Origin: an uncultured Lachnospiraceae bacterium
GTDB taxonomy: Bacteria > Bacillota > Clostridia > Lachnospirales > Lachnospiraceae
DNA length: 64,000 nt
Direction of reading: 5' to 3'
Assembly: GCA_910577115.1 (NCBI GenBank)
Contig: CAJTMC010000011.1
Coordinates: forward strand, 1-64,000
This document shows, one piece after another, positions 33,369-40,680 of the stretch. The stretch's first letter is position 1. Each line of letters opens with the position of its first letter. A program made the translations under genes and the position numbers. The notes beneath the pieces are model-generated. The model ran no database searches. It was not told the DNA's origin and was given only the letters and a program-made list of their open reading frames with translations.

Positions 33369-33652
33369 CCTTCCTCCATTCCCTGTAATCCATGTTGATA
33401 CAACCGGTAAAAATAAAGCGTCGGACCATTACCCTTACCGATTGACAAAAAATGCGCAATTACTGTGGTAACATAAGCCTTTGCCTTGCTTACGCAGGCA
33501 TAATTTTTCAAATAAATGCTGTCCTGAATAATATACGCTTTGAATTTTTTCATTAGGAGAACTTTTGTTTGGAGTCCCTTTAGTAAAGGGGACGCAGCGC
33601 ATTGATCCCAAATTGGGATATTTTTTGTTATAATTTTACTTATAAATGACAT
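33365..33652 (-). pseudogene. tenA'-'thiD deletion chimera
   Basis: A 95-residue ORF fusing two thiamine genes. Residues 1-52 match the N-terminus of TenA (thiaminase II; IPIWDQCAASPLLKGL ... FKAYIIQDSIYLKNYA). Residues 54-95 match the C-terminus of ThiD (HMP-phosphate kinase; VSKAKAYVTTVIAHF, then SIGKGNGPTLYFYRLYQ). TenA lacks its catalytic cysteine and ThiD its whole kinase fold, so neither activity can remain. The fusion is in frame with an excellent Shine-Dalgarno (AAAGGAGGAG) and overlaps thiE by 4 nt. An in-frame deletion of roughly 1 kb or more is the simplest explanation. Confidence 0.8.
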
Positions 33653-33683
33653 TTTAGTTTTCTCCTCCTTTGTGATTTCAGCA

Positions 33684-33718
33684 AGAAAAAAGAACCTCCG
33701 ACAATTCGGAAGCTCTTT
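33684..33718 (-). terminator. Riboswitch expression-platform terminator
   Basis: Minus-strand GAGCTTCCGA / TCGGAGGTTC stem (two G-U pairs) with a 4-nt loop and TTTTTTC, between the TPP aptamer and the first start codon. It is the transcription-attenuation switch of the riboswitch. Confidence 0.88.
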
Positions 33719-33740
33719 CAAACACAGAACGGTGTAAGAA

Positions 33741-33823
33741 ATTGCTTCCCTACACCGGTATTAGCCGACAGGTCCAGAGGTCAGGTCTTAACCTTTTTCA
33801 ACTTGTTCAGTTCCCTCGCAAAC
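33741..33823 (-). promoter_or_regulatory. TPP riboswitch (THI box)
   Basis: The minus strand carries the conserved core ACCTGTCGG, CTAATACCGG, TGTAGGGAA, corresponding to the consensus ACCTGATCTGG ATAATGCCAG CGTAGGGA. P1 forms from TTGC (about 33819-33822) and GCAA (about 33742-33745), and GAGG/CCTC closes the pyrophosphate-side helix next to a CTGA motif. The P2/P3 arm is short and diverges from consensus. A terminator and a thi operon follow, supporting the call. Confidence 0.85.
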
Positions 33824-33874
33824 ACATATCATATTGTATTCAGTTATATAGCAGATTTCTCCTGCTTCAATAGC

Positions 33875-33903
33875 ATTATAAAAAATGTGTACAGAAAAGT
33901 CAA
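33875..33903 (-). promoter_or_regulatory. Sigma-A promoter of the thi operon
   Basis: Minus-strand TTGACT (33898-33903), 17-bp spacer, TATAAT (33875-33880), about 50 bp upstream of the aptamer. Confidence 0.88.
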
Positions 33904-34007
33904 GCACAAATCCGATTCCTTGAATCCCACAAGAACCACTTAATAAGGGCGTACCTGTGGTATTGGACTGTCGTTATCCTTCTTTTTCCTTTCTTAATGA
34001 AAGTTTA

Positions 34008-34049
34008 GGGCAGCCGATAACTTATGTCAGCCACCGGCTGCCCTGTTAT
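34008..34049. other. Hairpin downstream of tex
   Basis: AGGGCAGCCG and CGGCTGCCCT form a 10-bp stem around an 18-nt loop, about 40 nt past the tex stop. There is no T tract on the minus strand, so it is not a classical terminator; it may be a processed 3' end. The region from 33904 to 34007 shows nothing else. Confidence 0.5.
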
Positions 34050-34089
34050 GGACTATCTATTTCCCGACAGCCCTATTTCCTAAACATCA

Positions 34090-36462
34090 TCAGGAATTCG
34101 CAAGCCGCATGGTAAGGGATATTCGTTTCTTTGCCATATCCACATCCAATACCTTTACATCCACAATATCCCCAACGCTCACAGCCTCAAGCGGGTGTTT
34201 GATGTATTTCTCGGTAATCTGAGAAATATGCACAAGTCCGTCCTGATGAACGCCGATATCCACAAACACACCAAAATCAATGACATTTCTGACTGTTCCC
34301 TTCAGAATCATACCGGGCTTTAAGTCCTTCATGTCCAAAACGTCGCTCCTTAAAATCGGCTTTGGCATATCCTCACGCGGGTCTCTCGCAGGCTTTTCCA
34401 GCTCCTTTAAAATATCGGTCAGCGTGATTTCACCAATGCCAAGCTCCTCTGCCATTTTTACCTTATCCTTTACACGCTTTTCAAGGCTTCCTGCGGCTAT
34501 TGGAGCCGATGGTACCGGCTCATTTATGACACTTGTGTCATTTTTCTGTGCACTGCTCTCCTCTGCTGCCATTTGTCCCATAGCTGCCGCAAGCGCCTTT
34601 CCCATTGCCGTATTTGTGTTACGGATTACAATATTGTTTTTTTTGTTTCTATTGTTTTTATTTTTTTCCGGCTTTGCGGACTTTGTTTTTGTGTTCTTCG
34701 CCAATGCCGCTTTTTTCTGAATTTCCTTTAAGTCGTCCATTGAGATGTTAAGCTTGTCCAAAAGCTGCATCGCCGCAGCATATGACTCGGGATGCACGCT
34801 TGTCGCATCAAGCGGATTCTCACCGTCAGTAATGCGCATAAAGCCTGCACACTGCTCATACGCCTTCGGGCCAAGCTTTGCTACCTTCAAAAGCTGCTTT
34901 CTGTTCGTAAATCTGCCGTTTGTCTCGCGGTAATCCACAATATTTTTCGCGATTGTCTTGTTGATACCCGATATATATTCCAACAAAGAAGCGGAAGCCG
35001 TATTCAAATCCACACCGACTTTATTAACAGAGTCCTCAACCACACCGTTTAGCGCCTCGCTCAGTTTCTTTTGGTTCATATCATGCTGATACTGCCCTAC
35101 GCCAATGGACTTCGGATCAATTTTTACAAGCTCGGCAAGCGGGTCCTGCAAACGCCTTGCAATAGAAGCCGCGCTTCTCTGCCCCACATCAAAATTCGGG
35201 AACTCCTCCGTAGCAAGCTTACTTGCCGAATAAACAGACGCACCTGCCTCATTGACAATCACATACTGCACCGGTGTGTCAAGCTCCTTAATCAGCTCGA
35301 CAATCACCTGCTCCGACTCTCTGGACGCCGTTCCGTTTCCTACGGAAATCAGACTGACATTGTACTTATGAATCAGCTTTTTCAGCTCCTTCTTCGACTC
35401 CTCCACCTTGTTTTGCGGCGCAGTCGGGTAAATGACCTTTGTGTCAAGCACCTTTCCGGTCGCATCGACAACGGCAAGCTTGCAGCCTGTCCGGAAAGCA
35501 GGATCCCAGCCAAGCACAACCTTACCGGCAATCGGCGGCTGCATCAAAAGCTGCTCCAAATTCTTTCCGAATACAGAAATCGCACCGTTTTCCGCCTTTT
35601 CCGTAAGCACGTTTCTGATATCGCGCTCAATTGCGGGCGCAATCAGTCTTTCATAGCTGTCCTTGACCGTTTCCTGAAGCGCCGGTGTTGTGTTTTCATT
35701 TTCACTTGTAATCACTTTTGTTTCAAGGTAACGAATAATACGCTCTACGGGCGCTTCAATTTTAACAGTAAGGATTTTCTCGTTCTCACCGCGGTTAATC
35801 GCAAGTACTCGGTGGCCTGCCACCTTGTTTACGGGCTCCTCAAAATCATAGTACATTTCGTATACACTCTGCACCTTTTCGTCCTTTGCCTGACTAACCA
35901 ATTTGCCTTCCTCAAAGGTTGCTTCTCGAATGTATGTTCTATAGTCGGCATTGTCCGAAATCTGTTCCGCAATAATATCCATTGCGCCCTGCAATGCCTC
36001 TTTGACATTCTTTACTTCCTTTTCCTCACTCACATAAGGCTCTGCCTCCTCAATCAGAGGTTTCTGCGTTTCCTGTGCAAGAATAATGTCTGCCAGTCCG
36101 TCCAGTCCCTTTGCCTTTGCCACGCTTGCCCTTGTCTTTCTCTTTGGTCTGTACGGAAGATATAAATCCTCGACTGCGACCATTGTCTCCGCCGCAATGA
36201 TTTTTTCCTTTAATTCATCGGTAAGCTTTCCCTGCTCTTCTATGCTTCCAAGCACCTGCTGCTTTTTCTCCTCAAGGTTCCTAAGATAGCCTAACCGCTC
36301 GTTTAAGTTTCTTAGCACCTCATCATTCAGTGAACCTGTGACCTCTTTGCGGTACCTTGATATAAAGGGAATCGTATTTCCCTCATCAATCAGCTTTACT
36401 GCCGCTTCCGCCTGCCATTTTTCAATGTTTAGTTCTTCTTTCAGTTTTAAAATAATGTCCAT
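34090..36462 (-). CDS. tex: Tex-family RNA-binding transcription accessory protein
   Basis: Tex binds nucleic acid and affects transcription and stress survival. The 790 residues show the helical N-terminus, a YqgF-like RNase H fold (VVLGWDPAFRTGCKLAVVDATGKVLDT), helix-hairpin-helix segments (NTASASLLEYISGINKTIAKNIVDYRE) and a C-terminal S1 domain (LKPGMILKGTVRNVIDFGVFVDIGVHQDGLVHISQI). At 790 it is longer than the usual 720. The excess is a Lys/Asn/Ala-rich linker just before the S1 domain, which includes the palindromic sequence at 34527-34540. The ATG at 36462 follows GAGGGATAAAGAAA. Confidence 0.93.
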   Translation of the reverse strand: MDIILKLKEELNIEKWQAEAAVKLIDEGNTIPFISRYRKEVTGSLNDEVLRNLNERLGYLRNLEEKKQQVLGSIEEQGKLTDELKEKIIAAETMVAVEDLYLPYRPKRKTRASVAKAKGLDGLADIILAQETQKPLIEEAEPYVSEEKEVKNVKEALQGAMDIIAEQISDNADYRTYIREATFEEGKLVSQAKDEKVQSVYEMYYDFEEPVNKVAGHRVLAINRGENEKILTVKIEAPVERIIRYLETKVITSENENTTPALQETVKDSYERLIAPAIERDIRNVLTEKAENGAISVFGKNLEQLLMQPPIAGKVVLGWDPAFRTGCKLAVVDATGKVLDTKVIYPTAPQNKVEESKKELKKLIHKYNVSLISVGNGTASRESEQVIVELIKELDTPVQYVIVNEAGASVYSASKLATEEFPNFDVGQRSAASIARRLQDPLAELVKIDPKSIGVGQYQHDMNQKKLSEALNGVVEDSVNKVGVDLNTASASLLEYISGINKTIAKNIVDYRETNGRFTNRKQLLKVAKLGPKAYEQCAGFMRITDGENPLDATSVHPESYAAAMQLLDKLNISMDDLKEIQKKAALAKNTKTKSAKPEKNKNNRNKKNNIVIRNTNTAMGKALAAAMGQMAAEESSAQKNDTSVINEPVPSAPIAAGSLEKRVKDKVKMAEELGIGEITLTDILKELEKPARDPREDMPKPILRSDVLDMKDLKPGMILKGTVRNVIDFGVFVDIGVHQDGLVHISQITEKYIKHPLEAVSVGDIVDVKVLDVDMAKKRISLTMRLANS

Positions 36463-36556
36463 TTTCTTTATCCCTCTTTTAATTTTGTATGATATGATTA
36501 TATGATATTTTTGCAGTCTGTTCAAGAAACTTTTATTGCATTTCATTTTGATTTCA

Positions 36557-36585
36557 TTGTTTTATTCCATATATCGTGGTAGAAT
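36557..36585 (+). promoter_or_regulatory. Promoter for DUF975-ddh
   Basis: TTGTTT (36557-36562), 17-bp spacer, TAGAAT (36580-36585), about 47 bp upstream of the DUF975 start and divergent from tex. Both hexamers are imperfect. Confidence 0.45.
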
Positions 36586-36631
36586 AATACAATATATAGC
36601 GCAGAAAACTGCGCGGAAACGGAGGCATTCT

Positions 36632-37420
36632 ATGGAATATTCACAATATAAAAGCAATGCTGAGCTGAAATATCTTGCGCGGACGCAGATGATGGGCCGT
36701 TTTGGACTTTTAATCGGAACAATGCTGATCACGTTTTTGATATCCTTTTTTTGCTCCAGCATATTGATATCCGGCAACTATTTTGTCAACTATCTGGTGT
36801 CTTTTATCATACAGGTTATTCTCTCTGTGCTGCAGGTAGGAACAACTCTGATTTACATGAAGTCGTCCTGCAGCATGCCTGCGCAGATCGGCGATTTGTT
36901 TGACGGCTTTCGGAATCATTTCTCTACCGCTTTAAAAATCGGTCTGTTATTTACGTTTATCAATACCGTCTGCATGATCCCATGTGACATTATGAACATG
37001 ACCCTTTTAAACTCAGCTGACTTGATGGTTCCCGAGATTACCGAAACGACCACGCTCAATGAAATGATGGAATTTTACAGTGTATTTTACAGCATTATGG
37101 GTACTTATTATCTGTCACTGCTTGCCTGCTCGCTGGTATCCTTTCTGCTGCGTCTGGTCTTTGTACCTGCCTACTATATCATGCTTGACTTTCCTGATTG
37201 GAGCGCGATGAAAATCTTAAAAAAGAGTGTCGAGGTAATGCACGGAAACAAGCTTCGATACGTGCTCTTGCAAATCAGCTTTCTGCCCATTCTGCTTTTG
37301 AGCGTTTTCACCTGTGGACTGACACTGATTTGGGTAATACCTTATATGCAAATGACAAATACGAATTTCTATCTTGATATGATGTCCGTCCGAAACAAAA
37401 ATATGAACACCAGTTCTTAA
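36632..37420 (+). CDS. DUF975 polytopic membrane protein
   Basis: A 262-residue membrane protein with about six hydrophobic helices. The amphipathic start (YSQYKSNAELKYLARTQMMGRFG), LFDGFRNHFSTALKIGLL and the late SVEVMHGNKLRYVLLQISFLPILLLSVFTCGLTLIWVIPY block are typical of DUF975, a Firmicute family of unknown function. GGAGG precedes the ATG at 36632. ddh follows by 28 nt, so the two share a transcript. Confidence 0.85.
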   Translation: MEYSQYKSNAELKYLARTQMMGRFGLLIGTMLITFLISFFCSSILISGNYFVNYLVSFIIQVILSVLQVGTTLIYMKSSCSMPAQIGDLFDGFRNHFSTALKIGLLFTFINTVCMIPCDIMNMTLLNSADLMVPEITETTTLNEMMEFYSVFYSIMGTYYLSLLACSLVSFLLRLVFVPAYYIMLDFPDWSAMKILKKSVEVMHGNKLRYVLLQISFLPILLLSVFTCGLTLIWVIPYMQMTNTNFYLDMMSVRNKNMNTSS

Positions 37421-37448
37421 AATAAAAACAAAAAGGAGAAATACATTC

Positions 37449-38435
37449 ATGAAAACACGTATTGGAATTTTAGGTTATGGGAATCTTGGACGCGGCGTTG
37501 AGTGTGCTGTCCGCCAAAACAATGATATGGAGCTTGTGGCAGTTTTTACAAGACGCGATCCTGCCTCGCTCTCTATTCTTACGAAAAGCGCTGCTGTGCG
37601 CAGCGTAGACGATGCTGCGAATTGGAAGGATAAAATTGACGTTATGATTTTATGCGGCGGCAGCGCAACGGATTTGCCGAAACAGACACCCGAATATGTC
37701 AAATGTTTCAACGTGATTGACAGCTTCGACACCCATGCGCGCATTCCAGAGCATTTTGCAAACGTAGATGCCGCTGCAAAAGAAGCTTCCCATATCGGCA
37801 TTATTTCCGTTGGCTGGGATCCCGGAATGTTTTCCTTAAACCGCCTTTATGCAAACGCGCTTTTACCGGACGGCAAAGACTATACTTTTTGGGGCAAGGG
37901 TGTCAGCCAGGGGCATTCCGACGCACTGCGCCGTATTGACGGCGTTAAAAATGCCAAGCAGTACACCATTCCCGTTGACAGTGCACTGGAGGCTGTCCGC
38001 GCAGGCAGCAATCCCGAACTTACAACGCGCGAGAAACACACAAGAGAATGCTTTGTTGTTTTGGAAGAAGGCGCTGACGCTGCAAAAATCGAGCAGGAAA
38101 TCAAGAATATGCCAAACTACTTCGCGGACTATGACACAACGGTTCATTTTATCAGCGAGGAGGAGCTGCTTACAAATCACAGTGGCATTCCGCATGGCGG
38201 ATTTGTGCTTCGAAGCGGCGTGACAGGCTGGAATAGCGAACACAAGCATTTAATTGAGTATCAGTTAAAGCTCGACTCCAACCCTGAATTTACCGCAAGC
38301 GTGCTTGTCGCATACGCAAGAGCGGCACATCGCCTTGCGCAGGAAGGACAGAGCGGCTGCAAAACCGTCTTTGATATTGCGCCCGCTTATCTTAGCGCAA
38401 AAAGCGGTGAAGAGCTTCGCGCTTCCATGCTTTAA
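37449..38435 (+). CDS. ddh: meso-Diaminopimelate dehydrogenase
   Basis: NADPH-dependent one-step reductive amination of tetrahydrodipicolinate to meso-2,6-diaminopimelate, for lysine and cell wall. The 328 residues have the Rossmann motif GILGYGNLGRGVE, the substrate-binding region IISVGWDPGMFSLNRLYANAL and GVSQGHSDALRRIDGVKNA, and a HTRECFVVLEEGAD segment, all diagnostic of Ddh. AAGGAG precedes the ATG. It ends at a strong terminator. Confidence 0.96.
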   Translation: MKTRIGILGYGNLGRGVECAVRQNNDMELVAVFTRRDPASLSILTKSAAVRSVDDAANWKDKIDVMILCGGSATDLPKQTPEYVKCFNVIDSFDTHARIPEHFANVDAAAKEASHIGIISVGWDPGMFSLNRLYANALLPDGKDYTFWGKGVSQGHSDALRRIDGVKNAKQYTIPVDSALEAVRAGSNPELTTREKHTRECFVVLEEGADAAKIEQEIKNMPNYFADYDTTVHFISEEELLTNHSGIPHGGFVLRSGVTGWNSEHKHLIEYQLKLDSNPEFTASVLVAYARAAHRLAQEGQSGCKTVFDIAPAYLSAKSGEELRASML

Positions 38436-38496
38436 TAGCTAAAAGAAGCTTGCAAAATGCCGATATTCTTATTAGAAGGTGTCTTATTACGATCAC

Positions 38497-38546
38497 AAAA
38501 ATCCGGATACTTATTGTCTGTTTCAATAAGCCTCCGGATTTTTTGT
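38497..38546 (+). terminator. Rho-independent terminator after ddh
   Basis: AAAAATCCGGA and TCCGGATTTTTT form the base, CTTATTG and CAATAAG extend the stem, and the loop is TCTGTTT. The T tract is on the plus strand; the A run on the other side could also stop the convergent transcript. Confidence 0.95.
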
Positions 38547-38581
38547 ATTCTTATTTTCTGCTTTCTTATCTTTCTGCCTTC

Positions 38582-39448
38582 TCACTGTCTGTTATAATAA
38601 TCAAGAGCTGCTATAAAATACGTTCGGATATAACCATCTGTGGAAACGACAACAAATTCTCCTGTACTCTCCACATAATAAACATCGTCCCCGTCCTCCG
38701 CCTCAAGCTTATGAAGCGCATTCGGATTTTGAATAACATTGTTTGCACCGAGAAGATATTCCTCCTCCGTAGCATACGGAAATTCTGCCCCATGCTTTTG
38801 GAAATGCTCCGTAAGATACTCCGCCTTTCTAAAACAATATGCCGCATTTGACGTTTCCGGTACCGCTTCTGCCGGCCCTGCTGCTTCTAAGGCTGCAGCC
38901 GCCGCGGCAATCTCCGTTTCAGACGGCGTTTCTTTCTGCGCATCCGGATGTATCTGAACATCCGTTTCCTGTGCAGGCTGTTCCTTTGGCTGCGTCCCAT
39001 CTTTCTTTTCCGGTAACGACAGTCCCTCCGGCGCATCTGCAACCGCCTTGGGCAGCGCCCCGTTTACCGTATCAGGCTGCTTTTCTTTGCCTGCCTGTAT
39101 GCCGGACGAAACAACATCTTCACCGATCAGAGTATCTTCCGCCGGAATTGCAAAAACACTTTTCAGTACAAAAACAAGTAAAACCAACAATGCCGCTACG
39201 GCTGATACTACAACATAGCTTTTATCATTTCGATGAGGATTCTGATTCTGGTAATTCTGATTATGTTGACTGCTCTGCGAGGCACTCACAATTTTTTGAT
39301 TCTCTTCTGCATGAGCGCTGCTCCCTTTATTTTTATCCCTGCATGACTTACAACGCTTTGGCAGCTCCAAGCCTTTGCTTTGATAAAAACGAATTTCACT
39401 TTCTGACAGCGCAAATTCTTTGCCGCACTGTTTACATGTTCTTTTCAT
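38582..39448 (-). CDS. Zinc-ribbon, membrane-helix protein with a C-terminal BECR-nuclease-like domain
   Basis: A 288-residue three-part protein. Residues 1-45 form a zinc ribbon (CKQCGKEF ... KRCKSCRDKN). Residues about 78-100 are one membrane helix. A Pro/Glu/Ala-rich spacer leads to a C-terminal domain (about 205-288) with FRKAEYLTEHFQKHGAEF, NPNALHKLEAEDGDDVYYVE and FVVVSTDGYIRTYF. That domain resembles the Barnase-EndoU-ColicinE5/D-RelE type found in toxins, with a possible catalytic His in HFQKHG. Positive charge before the helix suggests the C-terminal domain faces outward. It follows prfB by 27 nt. Nuclease activity is inference. Confidence 0.65.
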   Translation of the reverse strand: MKRTCKQCGKEFALSESEIRFYQSKGLELPKRCKSCRDKNKGSSAHAEENQKIVSASQSSQHNQNYQNQNPHRNDKSYVVVSAVAALLVLLVFVLKSVFAIPAEDTLIGEDVVSSGIQAGKEKQPDTVNGALPKAVADAPEGLSLPEKKDGTQPKEQPAQETDVQIHPDAQKETPSETEIAAAAAALEAAGPAEAVPETSNAAYCFRKAEYLTEHFQKHGAEFPYATEEEYLLGANNVIQNPNALHKLEAEDGDDVYYVESTGEFVVVSTDGYIRTYFIAALDYYNRQ

Positions 39449-39475
39449 AATTCCCTTCCATTTGACCACAAACAC

Positions 39476-40598
39476 CTACTCTTTTTGTGCGGCTCCACTA
39501 TTTTTCCATTTCAAAAATGCATTGATAAAGCCATCCAAACCGCCGTCCATCACTGCGTCCACATTTCCAGACTCAAAACCGGTTCTGTGATCCTTTACCA
39601 TTGTATACGGCTGCATGACATAAGAACGAATCTGATTTCCCCAGCCGATATCTTTTACTTCTCCTCTGATATCGGAAAGCTTTTCCGCATTTGCCTCCTG
39701 CTTGAGCAAAAAGAGCTTTGCCTTCAGCATCTGCATCGCCTTATCCTTATTTTGGAACTGCGAGCGTTCATTCTGACACTGAACAACAGTTCCCGTTGGA
39801 ATATGCGTAATTCGAATCGCCGAAGAAGTCTTATTAATATGCTGGCCGCCCGCTCCGCTGCTTCGATAGGTATCAATGCGAAGATCCTCTTCGTTGATTT
39901 CAACGTCCAAATCCTCCTCAATGTCCGGCATCACGTCGAGCGAAACAAACGAGGTCTGACGCTTTCCCTGTGCATTAAACGGCGAGATACGCACAAGCCT
40001 GTGTACGCCCTTTTCTGACTTTAAATATCCGTAGGCATTTTCACCGTTGACCTGAAACGTAATCGATTTAATCCCTGCCTCGTCCCCGTCAAGGAAATCC
40101 AGCACATCCATCGAAAAGCCTTTCCGCTCTGCCCATCTCGTATACATACGATAGAGCATTCCCGCCCAGTCGCAGCTTTCTGTACCGCCTGCGCCTGCAT
40201 TGAGCTTCAAAATGGCATTGCACTTGTCATACTCCTCCGATAAAAGCGTCCGAATTCGAAGCGCCTCAAAGGTTTCGATAAAACGGTCAAGCTCTTCCCT
40301 GATTTCCGGTATCATCTCAGCGTCCTGCGCCTCGTATCCCATTTCAATCAGTGTCTCAATATCCTCATACTGCGTCTTTAATCCATTGCACTCGTCAACA
40401 GTGTCCTTTAACTGTTTCAGTTCCTTCATCAGCTTGTTTGAGCGGTCGGGATCGTCCCAAAAACCGGGTGCTTCCATTTCACGCTCTAACTCTTCAATCC
40501 GCTTTTCCCTCCCTGCAAGGTCAAAGTGAATCCCTCACTTCCGCTAATGGACTTTCATAGGTCTGTAACTCCTGTTTCATCTGGTCGAGTTCTACCAT
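39476..40598 (-). CDS. prfB: Peptide chain release factor 2, with programmed +1 frameshift
   Basis: RF2 reads UGA and UAA stops. The first 25 codons (ATG at 40598, MVELDQMKQELQTYESPLAE) end at CTT TGA C (40520-40526). A +1 shift there continues in the main frame as DLAGREKRIEELEREMEAPGFWDD and gives 373 residues, the normal RF2 length. The shift site is the classical CUUUGAC, with an AGGGAT element at the position of the stimulatory Shine-Dalgarno. The main frame holds SPF (RISPFNAQGKR) and the catalytic GGQ (SSGAGGQHINKT). It follows secA by 82 nt, a common Firmicute pairing. Confidence 0.97.
40520..40538 (-). promoter_or_regulatory. prfB programmed frameshift site
   Basis: Minus-strand GTGAGGGATTCACTTTGAC: slippery CTT, in-frame TGA stop, C context, and AGGG spaced as in the canonical site. 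Low RF2 slows termination at this UGA and favours the +1 shift, so RF2 controls its own synthesis. Confidence 0.92.
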
Positions 40599-40680
40599 TG
40601 CGTTCACCACCTTTTTTATAATAGGTGCGGAGACACAATTGCCTCCGCACTGATTTTATGGATTGAATTGATTCATCAAA

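Noticed and set aside
34008..34049. Hairpin after tex as a rho-independent terminator
   Set aside because: The stem is good but no T tract follows on the minus strand; kept only as a hairpin.
35071..36165. Long open frames antisense to tex, secA (41647-42558) and the surface-protein repeats (60833-61795)
   Set aside because: They mirror strong genes on the minus strand, have no convincing ribosome binding sites and encode no recognisable domain.
39476..40598. prfB as a frameshifted pseudogene
   Set aside because: The break is exactly the classical CTTTGAC programmed +1 site and both sides are conserved.
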